The position numbers and the translations under genes were made by a program. Of a stretch of 64,000 nt of DNA, positions 17,119-26,145 are shown one piece after another. Numbering within the stretch: the first letter of the stretch is position 1; every line of letters starts with the position of its first letter. Origin of the DNA: Pseudarthrobacter cellobiosi (GTDB lineage: Bacteria; Actinomycetota; Actinomycetes; Actinomycetales; Micrococcaceae); assembly GCF_023913755.1 (NCBI RefSeq), contig NZ_JAMXBJ010000042.1, positions 81,756-145,755 on the forward strand, in the 5' to 3' direction. The notes below the pieces were generated by a model that did not search any database, was not told where the DNA came from, and saw nothing but the letters and a program-made list of their open reading frames with translations.

Positions 17119-17179
17119 TTGACAGTGGTACAGGTCACTTCTATTCTGAATTTTGGGATCCCAAATTGGGATCCCAAAA
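17119..17179 (+). promoter_or_regulatory. Sigma-70 promoter overlapped by a double palindromic operator
   Basis: -35 TTGACA (17119-17124), exactly 17 bp, then -10 TATTCT (17142-17147). Immediately downstream, 17151-17179 is a 29-bp near-perfect palindrome made of two TTGGGATCCCAA units side by side. A transcript would start at about 17153, inside the first unit, so a repressor bound there should block initiation. The best candidate is the GntR/FCD protein encoded in the same operon. Confidence 0.8.
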
Positions 17180-17324
17180 GATCGCGATCCGGATCCCAGG
17201 CCACAGTTCATAGCCCGGCTTCTCCGGATTTAGGCTCCAGGACGCCCCACCAGCCGGCCTCCTGCCCCGCGAACACCCAGCCTTTCTTCCCGTCTGCAAT
17301 CTTCCTCTCTGCAAAGGAGAAGTT

Positions 17325-18665
17325 GTGTCTCTTCAAAATACTGAAACCGCTGTACCGCTCCCCGACGACAAAACCGGCAAGGGCGGCGTGCAACGTCGCA
17401 CCAACGTCCGCTGGAAAATGTTCCTGCTCCTGCTGGTCCTCGTCGCCGTCAACTACATCGACAGGGGCTCCATCTCGGTGGCCCTCCCCATCATCCAGAA
17501 GGAATTCAATCTCGCCCCCGAGCTCGTGGGCCTCCTGCTCTCGGCCTTCTTCTGGACCTACGCGCTCATGCAGATCCCGGTCGGCTGGCTGATCGACAAG
17601 TTCGGTCCGCGCAAGGTCATGACGGCTTCCTGCGTGGGCTGGGGTGCGGCAACCGCCGCATCCGGCCTGGCCGGCGGCTTCCTGAGCATGTTCATCGCCC
17701 GGCTCGGCATCGGCGTCACCGAAGCCGGCGTGATGCCGGCCGGCGGCAAGCTCAACGCCATCTGGATGCACAAGTCGGAACGCGGCCGCGGCGCCACGAT
17801 CCTGGACGCCGGCGCCCCCCTCGGGGCCGGTCTGGGCGGCATCCTGATCGCCGGGCTCATCGCGTCAACCGGCAGCTGGCGCACGGCGTTCATCATCGCC
17901 GGCGCCGCAACGGTCCTCATGGGTCTGGCCGTCTGGTGGTACGTCCGGGACAACCCGCGCCAGCACCGCGGCGTCAACGCCGCCGAGGCCGAATACATTG
18001 AGGCCTCGCACGCCGCCGAAGATGCCGAAGCCGCGAAGGAAGGCGCCTCGGGCAAGCGCGCCCTGCTCCCGTACCTGAAGTTCCGTTCCTTCTGGGCCAT
18101 GTGCTTCGGCTGGCTGGGCTTCAACGGTGTGTTCTACGGCCTGCTCACCTGGGGCCCGCTCTACCTCGCCCAGGCCAAGGGCTTCGACCTGAAGACCATC
18201 GGCTGGTCCACCTTCGTGATCTTCGGAGCCGGCTTCGTCGGTGAAATCCTGGGCGGCCACATCGCCGACAAGTGGCGCAACTCCGGCGCCTCGGCCAACT
18301 TGGTCATGCGTACCCTGCTGGGCATCTCCAGCATTGTGGTCATCGGCGGCCTGGTAGGCGTCACCATCGTGGCGGATCCGACGACGGCGGTAGTCCTGCT
18401 GTCCGTGGTCATGTTCTTCCTCCGCTGGGTGGGCCTCTTCTGGAGCATCCCCTCCATCCTGGGCGGCCGGACCAATGCCGGCGTCCTGGGCGGCGCCATG
18501 AACTTCAGCGGCAACATCGCGGGCTTCGTCACCCCGATTGTGGTAGGCCTGATTGTCGGGGCCACGGGCTCCTACACCTGGGCACTGCTGTACTTTGTAG
18601 GATCCGCGGTCATCATGGGCGTCTCCGTGCTGACACTGAACTACAACAAGCGCCTCCCGGTCTAA
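17325..18665 (+). CDS. MFS transporter, anion:cation symporter (ACS) family
   Basis: 446-residue inner-membrane permease with 12 predicted helices. Helix 1 has VAVNYIDRGSISVALP (the NYxDR motif of ACS members), the loop after helix 2 is DKFGPRKVM, and the second half begins around LKFRSFWAMCFGWLGFNG. ACS permeases import organic anions such as hexuronates, allantoate and phthalate. Starts at GTG 17325 behind AAAGGAG. First gene of a unit with a GntR regulator, racemase-like protein, hydantoinase and maleate-isomerase-like protein, so a ureide, hydantoin or carbamoyl acid is the likely substrate (inference). Confidence 0.9.
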   Translation: MSLQNTETAVPLPDDKTGKGGVQRRTNVRWKMFLLLLVLVAVNYIDRGSISVALPIIQKEFNLAPELVGLLLSAFFWTYALMQIPVGWLIDKFGPRKVMTASCVGWGAATAASGLAGGFLSMFIARLGIGVTEAGVMPAGGKLNAIWMHKSERGRGATILDAGAPLGAGLGGILIAGLIASTGSWRTAFIIAGAATVLMGLAVWWYVRDNPRQHRGVNAAEAEYIEASHAAEDAEAAKEGASGKRALLPYLKFRSFWAMCFGWLGFNGVFYGLLTWGPLYLAQAKGFDLKTIGWSTFVIFGAGFVGEILGGHIADKWRNSGASANLVMRTLLGISSIVVIGGLVGVTIVADPTTAVVLLSVVMFFLRWVGLFWSIPSILGGRTNAGVLGGAMNFSGNIAGFVTPIVVGLIVGATGSYTWALLYFVGSAVIMGVSVLTLNYNKRLPV

Positions 18666-18756
18666 CTCGCCTGACCGGGCCGGCCCGACGGCCTGTACCG
18701 CCGAAAGGTCGGACACCGGCCGGGAACGCCGGGCGCACTGCCTGAAAGAACCACGA

Positions 18757-19452
18757 ATGGAGCCAGAATTGCTTATCGCAGAAGACACGAACAACACGGA
18801 CCGCCCCCTCCGGGAGACCGTGCGTGACACGCTCCGTACGAGGATTTTCGAAGGCCACTATGCGCCCGGCACCCGGCTGGTGGAGCGGGACCTCGCCGCC
18901 GAATTCAACGTCTCGCGCCTTCCCGTCCGCGAGGCCCTCCGGATGCTCCGCCAGGAAGGCCTGATCCGGGACCGTGCTTCCCGCGGCATGGAGGTCAGCG
19001 GACTGAGCGCCAAGGATGTGGAAGACCTCTTTGACGTCCGCCAGTCCCTTGAGGTCCTCGCCTGCCGGCTGGCCGCGGCCCGCGCCACGGCCCAGGACCT
19101 CGAACAACTCCAGGGCCTGCTGGACGAGGCCGACCGCTGCCTCGCCAAGGGATCCATCCTGGAAGCCCACCGCGCCAACAGCGAATTCCACGACGCCATC
19201 ACCCGCATCGCCAACAACGACTTTCTCCGCTCAGCGCTGGAACCCCTTCAGGGCCGCATGCACTGGCTCTTCCGCCACGTCAGCGACCTCCCGGAACTGA
19301 TCCAGGAACACCGTGACCTGTACGCCGCCATCGCCAGCGGCGACCCGGAACGCGCCGCCGCCCAATCGGCGTCGCACATCGGCAAGTACCGCGAGCAGTT
19401 CCCCGAAGACTCCACCGCCGCCGAGCCCAAGCTGCATCGGAAAAAACCATGA
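18757..19452 (+). CDS. GntR-family (FCD/FadR subfamily) transcriptional regulator
   Basis: 231 residues. N-terminal winged helix: RPLRETVRDTLRTRIFEGHY, GTRLVERDLAAEFNVSRLPV and REALRMLRQEGLI. The C-terminal FCD ligand domain includes FDVRQSLEVLACRLAA, the metal-ligand-rich NSEFHDAI and LIQEHRDLYAAIASGD. Usually such proteins repress the operon in which they lie until an acid ligand binds. The double TTGGGATCCCAA palindrome at 17151 is the likely target. Overlaps the next gene by 4 bp, so it is co-translated with the catabolic enzymes. Confidence 0.92.
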   Translation: MEPELLIAEDTNNTDRPLRETVRDTLRTRIFEGHYAPGTRLVERDLAAEFNVSRLPVREALRMLRQEGLIRDRASRGMEVSGLSAKDVEDLFDVRQSLEVLACRLAAARATAQDLEQLQGLLDEADRCLAKGSILEAHRANSEFHDAITRIANNDFLRSALEPLQGRMHWLFRHVSDLPELIQEHRDLYAAIASGDPERAAAQSASHIGKYREQFPEDSTAAEPKLHRKKP

Positions 19453-20255
19453 AACTCCTGGTCATCAACCCCAACACCAGTGCCGACGTCACGGCGCTGA
19501 TCGAAGCCGAGGCCGTGCGTTCGGCCGGGCCGGACACCGAGCTGCTCGTGCGGACTGCCGGGCACGGCGTCGAGTACATCGAAACCCGCTTCGAATCCCT
19601 CATCGCCGCCGGCGCCGTCGCCGAAATCATCGCCGAGTATCACGGCCAGGTGGATGGCGTCGTGGTGGCGGCGTTCGGCGATCCCGGCATGCCGGCCCTC
19701 AAGGAACTGGTGGATGTGCCGGTCATCGGCATCACCGAGGCCGCCCTCTGCGCAGCCGCCCTCCAGGGCCAGCGCTTCTCCATCATCGCCATCTCGGACC
19801 GCATCACCGCCTGGTACCGGGACTGCGTGGAGCACTTCGGGCTCGGCGGCCGCCTGGCCTCGATTCGTTCCATCAACCAGAGCCTCAACTCGATCGGCTC
19901 CGTCCAGGCCGACTTCAAGGACACGCTCCTGGCACTCAGCCGGCAGGCTGTCGCGGAGGACGGGGCCGACGTCGTGATCCTGGCAGGTGCCCCGCTCGCC
20001 GGGCTCGCCCGCGAACTTGAGGGACAGATCCCCGTTCCCGTGGTGGACGGCATCTCCGCCGGCATCCGGATGACCGAAGCCGTGGTTGCCCTGCAGTCCG
20101 GCTTCCACCGGCAGGGCGCCTTTGCTCCGCCGCCCGTCAAGCGCCGCAGCGGACTGTCCGAAAACCTCGACGCCGCCCTATCCGACGCGCAGAACGCCGC
20201 CGCCCAGTCGAACGCCGCCGTTATCTCGGCCGCCCGGCCCGCCACCCAGAAGTAG
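19449..20255 (+). CDS. Asp/Glu/hydantoin racemase superfamily protein lacking both catalytic cysteines
   Basis: 268 residues of the hydantoin/allantoin racemase family: MKLLVINPNTSADVTALIEA at the N-terminus and PVVDGISAGIRMTEAVVALQ near the C-terminus. In characterised members two cysteines do the racemisation. Here the first position is alanine (A75 in VVAAFGDPGM) and the second region reads ILAGAPLAGL, with glycine at 180. It may therefore have a different activity, or bind the substrate without racemising it. The C-terminal ~35 residues are an Ala-rich extension. The start overlaps the gntR stop, and a hydantoinase follows after 10 bp. Confidence 0.85.
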   Translation: MKLLVINPNTSADVTALIEAEAVRSAGPDTELLVRTAGHGVEYIETRFESLIAAGAVAEIIAEYHGQVDGVVVAAFGDPGMPALKELVDVPVIGITEAALCAAALQGQRFSIIAISDRITAWYRDCVEHFGLGGRLASIRSINQSLNSIGSVQADFKDTLLALSRQAVAEDGADVVILAGAPLAGLARELEGQIPVPVVDGISAGIRMTEAVVALQSGFHRQGAFAPPPVKRRSGLSENLDAALSDAQNAAAQSNAAVISAARPATQK

Positions 20256-20265
20256 GAGGACAACG

Positions 20266-21708
20266 ATGTCCCACACCCCAGATCTCGTCGTCGCCCACGG
20301 CACCGTGGTCAACAGCTTTGGCCGCCAACAGGCCCATATTGTGGTCCGGGACGGCCGCATCGTGCAGCTGCTCGACGCCTCCGAACCCGTGCCCGCAGCA
20401 ACACGCACCGTGGACGCAAGCGGCCAGCTGGTGATTCCCGGCGGCGTGGATGGCCACTGCCACGTGGCCCAGGTGACCGGCCGCTTCCGCACCCTGGACG
20501 ACTACCGCACCACTTCCACGGCAGCGCTGTGGGGCGGCACCACCACCATCATCGATTTCGGCATACCGCGCGACGCCCAGGAAACCCCCTTGGACGCCGT
20601 CCTGAACAAGAAGCGCCTGGCCGCCGAATCGCGCTGCGACGTGGCACTGCACGGCTCCGTGGTCAGCTGGGACGAGACCGTGCCGTGGCAGCTGGAGCAG
20701 CTCGCCGCGGAGGGTGTGCGCTCCGTGAAGATGTACACCACCAACCGCGGCTCCACCATGGCCGACGGCGACACCATCCTCAAGGTTATGCGCGAAATGG
20801 TCCGCCTGGACGGCCTCACATACATTCATGCCGAGCACGACCCCATCATTGCCGACTGCACTGAGCAGCACGCCGCGGACGGACGCATCGCCATCGAGCA
20901 CCTGCACCGGACCCGCCCCGAGCTGGCCGAGGAAATCTCCGTCAAGGAAACCCTCGCCATGGCCGAATACACCGGGGCGCCGGTCTACTTCGTGCACCAG
21001 TCGACTCCCGGAGCCGTGGACCTGGTCTCCGATGCCCGCAGCCGCGGCCAGGAAGCCTACTCCGAAACATGCCCGCACTACCTGAGCCTGGATGACACCG
21101 TCTACAGCAGCACGTTCCCTGAGTGGTACGCCTGCTGCCCGCCCATGCGCATCGCCGAAACCGTGGCCGCCCTCAAGGAACGCCTCGCAGCCGGGGCCAT
21201 CCACACCGTAGCCTCGGACCACTCCTGCTACGACCTCTCGCAGAAACGCGAGCGCACGGACGACGTCCGCTTCATGCCGCACGGCCTGCCCGGCGTCGAG
21301 ACCCGCATGCCGGTGACCTTCACGGCGCTTTCCTCGGCCGGCGGCTCTGTGGAGGACTTCGTGGAGGTCTTCTCCGCGGGTCCTGCCCGGATCAATGCCC
21401 TGCCGCGCAAGGGCGCCATCGTGGAAGGGTTCGACGCCGATCTGATCGTCTTCGATCCCGCTACGGAGCGCGTCGTCAACGGCGGTGCACTGCACATGGG
21501 CACTGACTTCTCGCCCTTCGAGGGGAAGACCCTGCACGGCTGGCCGGCCGTCGTCGTCTCCGCCGGACGCGTGGTGGTGGACGACGCCGGGTTCCAGGAT
21601 CCCGGCCCCGTGGGCCGCTTCGTGGCCCGCAACGGCTTCACCGAACACCGCGATGCCCTGTCCCCGCTGACCCCTGCAGCGCCCGCCACCGTCACGATTT
21701 CTGCCTAG
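20266..21708 (+). CDS. Hydantoinase / dihydropyrimidinase family cyclic amidohydrolase
   Basis: Opens a cyclic ureide (hydantoin, dihydropyrimidine or similar) to the N-carbamoyl acid. 480 residues. The binuclear metal site is complete: HxH (H64, H66 in GGVDGHCHVAQ), carboxylated lysine K155 in VKMYTT, H188 in YIHAEHD, H244 in YFVHQST and D318 in ASDHS. I start at ATG 20266, preceded by GTAGGAGG; the longer in-frame extension to 20086 overlaps the racemase and is not credible. No N-carbamoylase lies in this operon. An allantoinase role is not excluded, but the closest resemblance is to hydantoinases. Confidence 0.9.
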   Translation: MSHTPDLVVAHGTVVNSFGRQQAHIVVRDGRIVQLLDASEPVPAATRTVDASGQLVIPGGVDGHCHVAQVTGRFRTLDDYRTTSTAALWGGTTTIIDFGIPRDAQETPLDAVLNKKRLAAESRCDVALHGSVVSWDETVPWQLEQLAAEGVRSVKMYTTNRGSTMADGDTILKVMREMVRLDGLTYIHAEHDPIIADCTEQHAADGRIAIEHLHRTRPELAEEISVKETLAMAEYTGAPVYFVHQSTPGAVDLVSDARSRGQEAYSETCPHYLSLDDTVYSSTFPEWYACCPPMRIAETVAALKERLAAGAIHTVASDHSCYDLSQKRERTDDVRFMPHGLPGVETRMPVTFTALSSAGGSVEDFVEVFSAGPARINALPRKGAIVEGFDADLIVFDPATERVVNGGALHMGTDFSPFEGKTLHGWPAVVVSAGRVVVDDAGFQDPGPVGRFVARNGFTEHRDALSPLTPAAPATVTISA

Positions 21709-21715
21709 GAGCCCC

Positions 21716-22447
21716 ATGCCTTCCGCCAACCGCCCCATCCGCATCGGCATGATCGTGCCCTCCTCCAACACGTGCCTGGAGCCGCAGAGCTACCGCATCC
21801 TGGGTGACCGCCGCGACGTCACGCTGCACTTCACCCGCATCAATGTCACCCGCATCGCGCTGGATGATTCCTCGGACAAGCAGTTCGACGCCGCCGGGAT
21901 GCACGCCGCCGCGGAACTGCTCGCAACGTCGGACGTGGACGTCATCGCCTGGAACGGAACCTCCGGATCCTGGCTCGGCGCCGACCATGACCGCCGGCTC
22001 GTGCAGGGAATCACGGACGCCACGGGCATCCCGGCCACCACGTCCACCCTGGCGTACATGGAGGCGTTCAAGTCCTTCGGCACCGAACGCATCGGGCTGT
22101 TCACTCCATACACCGGGGACGTCAACGAGGCCGTGATCGAGTCCTACGCGCAGGCTGGCGTCAAGACCATCGACCACCGGCACCTGGACCTGAGCGACAA
22201 CGAGTCCTTCGCCTCGGTGACCGATGCCGAGATGCTGCCGGGCTCGCTGGAACTCGCAGCCTCGAATCCGGATGCTCTGATCTACCTGTGCACCAACCTG
22301 TACGGTGCCAACATCACGGCCGAAGTGGAGGAGCGAACCGGTGTACCGGTCCTGGACTCCGTGGCCGTCACGCTGTGGCATTGCCTCAAGATGGCGGGCG
22401 CACCGCTGCTGGACCCGCGCTGGGGCAGGCTCCTTACCTCTTCCTGA
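21716..22447 (+). CDS. Maleate isomerase / arylmalonate decarboxylase-like protein
   Basis: 243 residues of the Asp/Glu racemase superfamily, maleate cis-trans isomerase branch: IRIGMIVPSSNTCLEP at the N-terminus, then IAWNGTSGSWLG and ALIYLCTNLYGANI. Classical maleate isomerase has two catalytic cysteines; here the first position is in WNGTSG (N80/G81, no Cys) while the second, C192, is present. This one-cysteine pattern resembles arylmalonate decarboxylase-like members. Separated from the hydantoinase by 7 bp and ending the operon; a 20-bp-stem palindrome follows. The actual reaction is unknown. Confidence 0.82.
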   Translation: MPSANRPIRIGMIVPSSNTCLEPQSYRILGDRRDVTLHFTRINVTRIALDDSSDKQFDAAGMHAAAELLATSDVDVIAWNGTSGSWLGADHDRRLVQGITDATGIPATTSTLAYMEAFKSFGTERIGLFTPYTGDVNEAVIESYAQAGVKTIDHRHLDLSDNESFASVTDAEMLPGSLELAASNPDALIYLCTNLYGANITAEVEERTGVPVLDSVAVTLWHCLKMAGAPLLDPRWGRLLTSS

Positions 22448-22450
22448 AAA

Positions 22451-22517
22451 AGCAACGCGGGGTCAGATACAGCCGATTCTAGGCGTCTTAATGGGCCGTA
22501 TCTGACCCCGCGTTGCT
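22451..22517. repeat. Long palindrome (AGCAACGCGGGGTCAGATAC arms)
   Basis: Perfect 20-bp arms AGCAACGCGGGGTCAGATAC and its complement around a 27-nt loop, directly behind the isomerase-like gene and before aceE. No T-tract. It could act as a terminator but resembles the dispersed palindrome class. Confidence 0.75.
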
Positions 22518-22599
22518 GGTGGCTCCGTTAGCAGCCAAATGTGACCGTCCGCTCGCCTTGACGCGCGGATGGTCGCCTAGATAATCTCGAGATGCAATA

Positions 22600-22624
22600 A
22601 AGTTTTCTCACACAATGAAAACTT
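22600..22624. promoter_or_regulatory. Inverted repeat before aceE
   Basis: AAGTTTTC-N9-GAAAACTT, a perfect 8-bp inverted repeat 35 bp before the chosen aceE start. An operator for a dimeric regulator is likely; it is unrelated to the TTCC/GGAA palindromes. Confidence 0.5.
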
Positions 22625-22658
22625 GAGCCAACTATTCAACGATGAAAAGAGGCTGGAC

Positions 22659-25424
22659 GTGGCTGCAGGAGAAGAGACCTCCCATATCCTCAGCGGGTTG
22701 ACAAACCAGCTGCCTGATCGTGATCCGGAAGAGACCGCCGAATGGCTGGAGTCCCTGGATGCCCTGATTCAGGAACAGGGCACCGAGCGTGCCCAATACA
22801 TCATGCGGAGCCTGCTCCAGCGCGCCGGCGCGCAGAGCGTGGGCGTGCCGATGGTGACCACCACGGACTACGTGAACACCATCCCGGTGGACCAGGAAAC
22901 GGCGTTCCCGGGGGACGAAGAGATCGAACAAAAGTACCGGGCGTACATGCGCTGGAACGCCGCCATCATGGTCCACCGGGCGCAGCGCGCCGATATTGGC
23001 GTAGGCGGGCACATCTCCACCTACGCCGGTGCCGCCACCCTGTACGAGGTGGGCTTCAACCACTTCTTCCGCGGCAAGGACCACCCCGGCGGCGGTGACC
23101 AGGTCTTCTTCCAGGGCCATGCCTCCCCCGGCATGTACGCCCGCGCGTTCATGGAAGGCCGGCTCGCCGAGGAGGACCTGGACGGATTCCGGCAGGAAAA
23201 GTCCAAGGAAGGCCACGCCCTCTCCTCCTACCCCCACCCGCGCCTGATGCCGAAGTTCTGGGAGTTCCCCACGGTCTCGATGGGCATCGGTCCGATGAAC
23301 GCGATCTACCAGGCCCAGTCCAACCGGTACCTGCACAACCGCGGCCTCAAGGACACCTCGGACCAGCAGGTCTGGGCATTCCTGGGCGACGGCGAAATGG
23401 ACGAGCCCGAGTCCCGCGGCCTGCTCCAGCTCGCCGCGAACGACAAGCTCGACAACCTGAACTTCGTCATCAATTGCAATCTCCAGCGCCTGGACGGTCC
23501 CGTCCGCGGCAACGGCAAGATCATGCAGGAACTCGAAGCGTTCTTCCGCGGCGCGGGCTGGAACGTCATCAAGGTCGTCTGGGGCCGGGAGTGGGATGAC
23601 CTGCTCACCAAGGACGCCGACGGCTCGCTCGTGAAGATCATGAACGAGACCCCGGACGGTGACTACCAGACCTACAAGGCAGAGTCCGGCGGGTTCGTCC
23701 GCGAGCACTTCTTCGGTAAGACCCCGCAGACCAAGGACATGGTCGCGGACCTCTCCGATGACGAGATCTGGAACCTCAAGCGCGGCGGCCACGACTACCA
23801 CAAGGTCTACGCCGCCTATAAGGCTGCCACCGAGTTCAAGGGCAAGCCCACCGTGATCCTGGCCAAAACGGTCAAGGGCTACGGACTCGGACCCCATTTC
23901 GAGGGCCGCAACGCGACCCACCAGATGAAAAAGCTCACCCTCGATAACCTGAAGAAGTTCCGCGACCACCTCCGGATCCCCATCACGGACGAACAGCTCG
24001 ACGCGGACCTCTACCGGCCCCCGTACTACCACCCCGGCATGGACTCCCCCGAGATCCAGTACCTTATGGAACGCCGCCGCGCCCTGGGCGGTTTCGTCCC
24101 CGAACGCCGGCCGGACCACTCGCCGGTGGAGCTGCCGGACGCCAAGACCTACGAGGTTGCCAAGCGCGGTTCCGGGAAGCAGCAGGCGGCCACCACCATG
24201 ACCTTCGTGCGCCTGCTCAAGGACCTGCTCAGGGATAAGAAGTTCGGGCACCGCATTGTCCCCATCGTTCCGGATGAGTCCCGAACCTTCGGCATGGATG
24301 CGTTCTTCCCCACGGCCAAGATCTACAACCCGGACGGCCAGGCCTATCTCTCCGTGGACCGGGACCTGGTCCTGGCCTACAAGGAATCGGCCCAGGGCCA
24401 GCTGATCCACCCCGGCATCAACGAAGCAGGCGCGGTCGCGGCGTTCACCGCCGCCGGCACCGCCTACACCACCCACGGCGTACCGCTGATCCCGGTCTAC
24501 GTGTTCTACTCCATGTTCGGCTTCCAGCGCACCGGCGACGCCTTCTGGGCCGCCGCGGACCAGATGACCCGCGGCTTCATCATCGGCGCCACCGCCGGGC
24601 GCACCACCCTGACCGGCGAAGGCCTCCAGCACGCCGACGGCCACTCCCCGATCCTGGCCTCGACCAACCCGGCCGTCCTCACTTACGACCCCGCGTACGG
24701 GTACGAGATGGGCCACATCATCCGGGACGGCATCGAGCGCATGTACGGTCCGGCCGCAAGCGGCGAAGGAACCGGACCTGCATCCGATAAAAACCTGATG
24801 TACTACATCACGGTGTACAACGAGCCGATCTCCCAGCCGGCCGAACCTGAGAACCTCGACGTCAACGGTGTGCTGAAAGGCATCTACCGGGTGTCGGCGT
24901 CGGGCATGGAAGGGCCCAAGAGCCAGATCCTGGCCTCTGGCGTCTCCGTCCCGTGGGCTTTGGATGCCCAGCGGATCCTCGCCGAGGACTGGGGCGTCTC
25001 CGCCGACGTCTGGTCCGTCACGTCCTGGAACGAACTGCGCCGCGACGGGCTCGCCGCCGAGGAAGAGGCCTTCCTGAACCCGGGCCAGCCCGCCCGCGTA
25101 CCGTTCGTCACGCAGCAGCTCGCCGATGCGCAGGGGCCCGTGGTTGCGGTGACCGACTACATGAAGGCCGTCCCGGACCAGATCCGCCAGTTCCTCCCGC
25201 ACCAGTTCGCCTCGCTCGGAGCAGACGGCTTCGGCTTCTCCGACACCCGCGCAGCAGCCCGCCGCTTCTTCAAGAACGACACCCACTCGATTGTGGTGAA
25301 GACCCTGCAGCTGCTGGCCTCACGCGGCGAGGTGGACGGCGGCGTGCCCGCCTACGCGCTGGACCGCTACAAGCTGCTGGACGTCAACGCTGGGACCACC
25401 GGCGGCACCGGAGGCGACGCCTGA
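22659..25424 (+). CDS. aceE: Pyruvate dehydrogenase E1 component (homodimeric type)
   Basis: Thiamine-diphosphate enzyme that decarboxylates pyruvate for the pyruvate dehydrogenase complex. About 921 residues, the normal homodimeric E1 length. Landmarks: [20 protein letters not shown], the [11 protein letters not shown]hDP/Mg motif with [19 protein letters not shown]-like [15 protein letters not shown], and [12 protein letters not shown] start at GTG 22659 ([12 protein letters not shown]) behind AAGAGG; the frame is open to a TTG at 22623 but that overlaps the inverted repeat. Supplies acetyl-CoA, which malate synthase at 60041 uses. Confidence 0.95.
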   Translation: MAAGEETSHILSGLTNQLPDRDPEETAEWLESLDALIQEQGTERAQYIMRSLLQRAGAQSVGVPMVTTTDYVNTIPVDQETAFPGDEEIEQKYRAYMRWNAAIMVHRAQRADIGVGGHISTYAGAATLYEVGFNHFFRGKDHPGGGDQVFFQGHASPGMYARAFMEGRLAEEDLDGFRQEKSKEGHALSSYPHPRLMPKFWEFPTVSMGIGPMNAIYQAQSNRYLHNRGLKDTSDQQVWAFLGDGEMDEPESRGLLQLAANDKLDNLNFVINCNLQRLDGPVRGNGKIMQELEAFFRGAGWNVIKVVWGREWDDLLTKDADGSLVKIMNETPDGDYQTYKAESGGFVREHFFGKTPQTKDMVADLSDDEIWNLKRGGHDYHKVYAAYKAATEFKGKPTVILAKTVKGYGLGPHFEGRNATHQMKKLTLDNLKKFRDHLRIPITDEQLDADLYRPPYYHPGMDSPEIQYLMERRRALGGFVPERRPDHSPVELPDAKTYEVAKRGSGKQQAATTMTFVRLLKDLLRDKKFGHRIVPIVPDESRTFGMDAFFPTAKIYNPDGQAYLSVDRDLVLAYKESAQGQLIHPGINEAGAVAAFTAAGTAYTTHGVPLIPVYVFYSMFGFQRTGDAFWAAADQMTRGFIIGATAGRTTLTGEGLQHADGHSPILASTNPAVLTYDPAYGYEMGHIIRDGIERMYGPAASGEGTGPASDKNLMYYITVYNEPISQPAEPENLDVNGVLKGIYRVSASGMEGPKSQILASGVSVPWALDAQRILAEDWGVSADVWSVTSWNELRRDGLAAEEEAFLNPGQPARVPFVTQQLADAQGPVVAVTDYMKAVPDQIRQFLPHQFASLGADGFGFSDTRAAARRFFKNDTHSIVVKTLQLLASRGEVDGGVPAYALDRYKLLDVNAGTTGGTGGDA

Positions 25425-25440
25425 CCCGCTCATCCATACA

Positions 25441-25483
25441 ACAGTTGACGGCAGTGTTCCCCTGGAACATTGCCGTCAACTGT
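25441..25483. repeat. Long palindrome after aceE
   Basis: ACAGTTGACGGCA-G-TGTTCC / GGAACA-T-TGCCGTCAACTGT with a CCT loop, 17 bp after aceE. Stem of ~19 bp with a single mismatch; probable terminator or dispersed palindrome. Confidence 0.7.
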
Positions 25484-25507
25484 CACGTGGCTGGATAGGC
25501 TGGGGCG

Positions 25508-26116
25508 ATGGCTGACCTGGACGAACAACGCACGACGGCGGTGCTGCTTGCCGCCGGTGCCGGGACGCGGCTGGGGCTCGGTCCCAAGGCATTGCTCCGG
25601 TTCCAGGGCCGTACGCTCGTTGAAGTCCTGGCCGACGTGCTGCTCGACGGCGGCTGCCGGGAGGTGGTGACGGTGCTCGGCGCGGACGCGGGAACGGTCC
25701 GCGCCGCCACCGATCTCAGCCGGCACCGGGTCATCGACAACCCGGACTGGGCCAGTGGAATGGGCAGTTCGTTCCGGGCGGGAGTCGCCGCAGCAGCCCC
25801 GGAGGACCATGTGCTCATTGCGCTGGTGGACCAGCCCGGCCTGACCACCGAGACCGTCGCCCGGTTGCTGGCATCCCACCGACCAGGCCGGGTGACGGCC
25901 GCCGCCTACCGTGGCCCCGAAGGAAAACTCCGGCGGGGACATCCGCTGCTTCTGGATTCCACCCTCCGCGCTGAGGCCGCGGAAACGGCAACGGGCGACG
26001 CCGGGGCCCGCTATTTCCTCCAGGCCCATCCCGAACTGATAGACCTCATCGATTGCAGTGACCTCTCCGGCGGCGAAGACCTCGACACCCCCGAACAGCT
26101 GCACCTCCTCGATTGA
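25508..26116 (+). CDS. MocA-like molybdenum cofactor nucleotidyltransferase (NTP_transf_3)
   Basis: 202 residues. The N-terminal nucleotide-binding motif VLLAAGAGTRLGLGPKALL and the later DNPDWASGMGSSFRAGV and IALVDQPGLTTE blocks are typical of MobA/MocA proteins that attach CMP or GMP to molybdopterin. RRGHPLLLD is the conserved substrate-loop region. The single-domain MocA type usually serves xanthine-dehydrogenase-family enzymes, and the window encodes one with its XdhC chaperone (44985-50043). The two are not in one operon, so the link is an inference. Confidence 0.85.
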   Translation: MADLDEQRTTAVLLAAGAGTRLGLGPKALLRFQGRTLVEVLADVLLDGGCREVVTVLGADAGTVRAATDLSRHRVIDNPDWASGMGSSFRAGVAAAAPEDHVLIALVDQPGLTTETVARLLASHRPGRVTAAAYRGPEGKLRRGHPLLLDSTLRAEAAETATGDAGARYFLQAHPELIDLIDCSDLSGGEDLDTPEQLHLLD

Positions 26117-26145
26117 GGACCAACCACGGATCTGTGGATCAGGGC

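Noticed and set aside
20086..20265. A 60-residue N-terminal extension of the hydantoinase
   Set aside because: It overlaps the racemase gene in another frame and is Pro/Arg/Ser-rich; ATG 20266 has a strong ribosome-binding site.
20266..21708. Calling the hydantoinase an allantoinase
   Set aside because: The metal site is shared by both, but the protein resembles hydantoinase/dihydropyrimidinase more closely and lies in a GntR/racemase operon apart from the uricase genes. Left open in the annotation.
20221..21771. A 516-codon - strand frame opposite the hydantoinase
   Set aside because: Shadow; the + strand has a full hydantoinase metal site.
22632..25286. An 884-codon - strand frame opposite aceE
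   Set aside because: Same shadow effect; the + strand frame is unmistakable pyruvate dehydrogenase E1.
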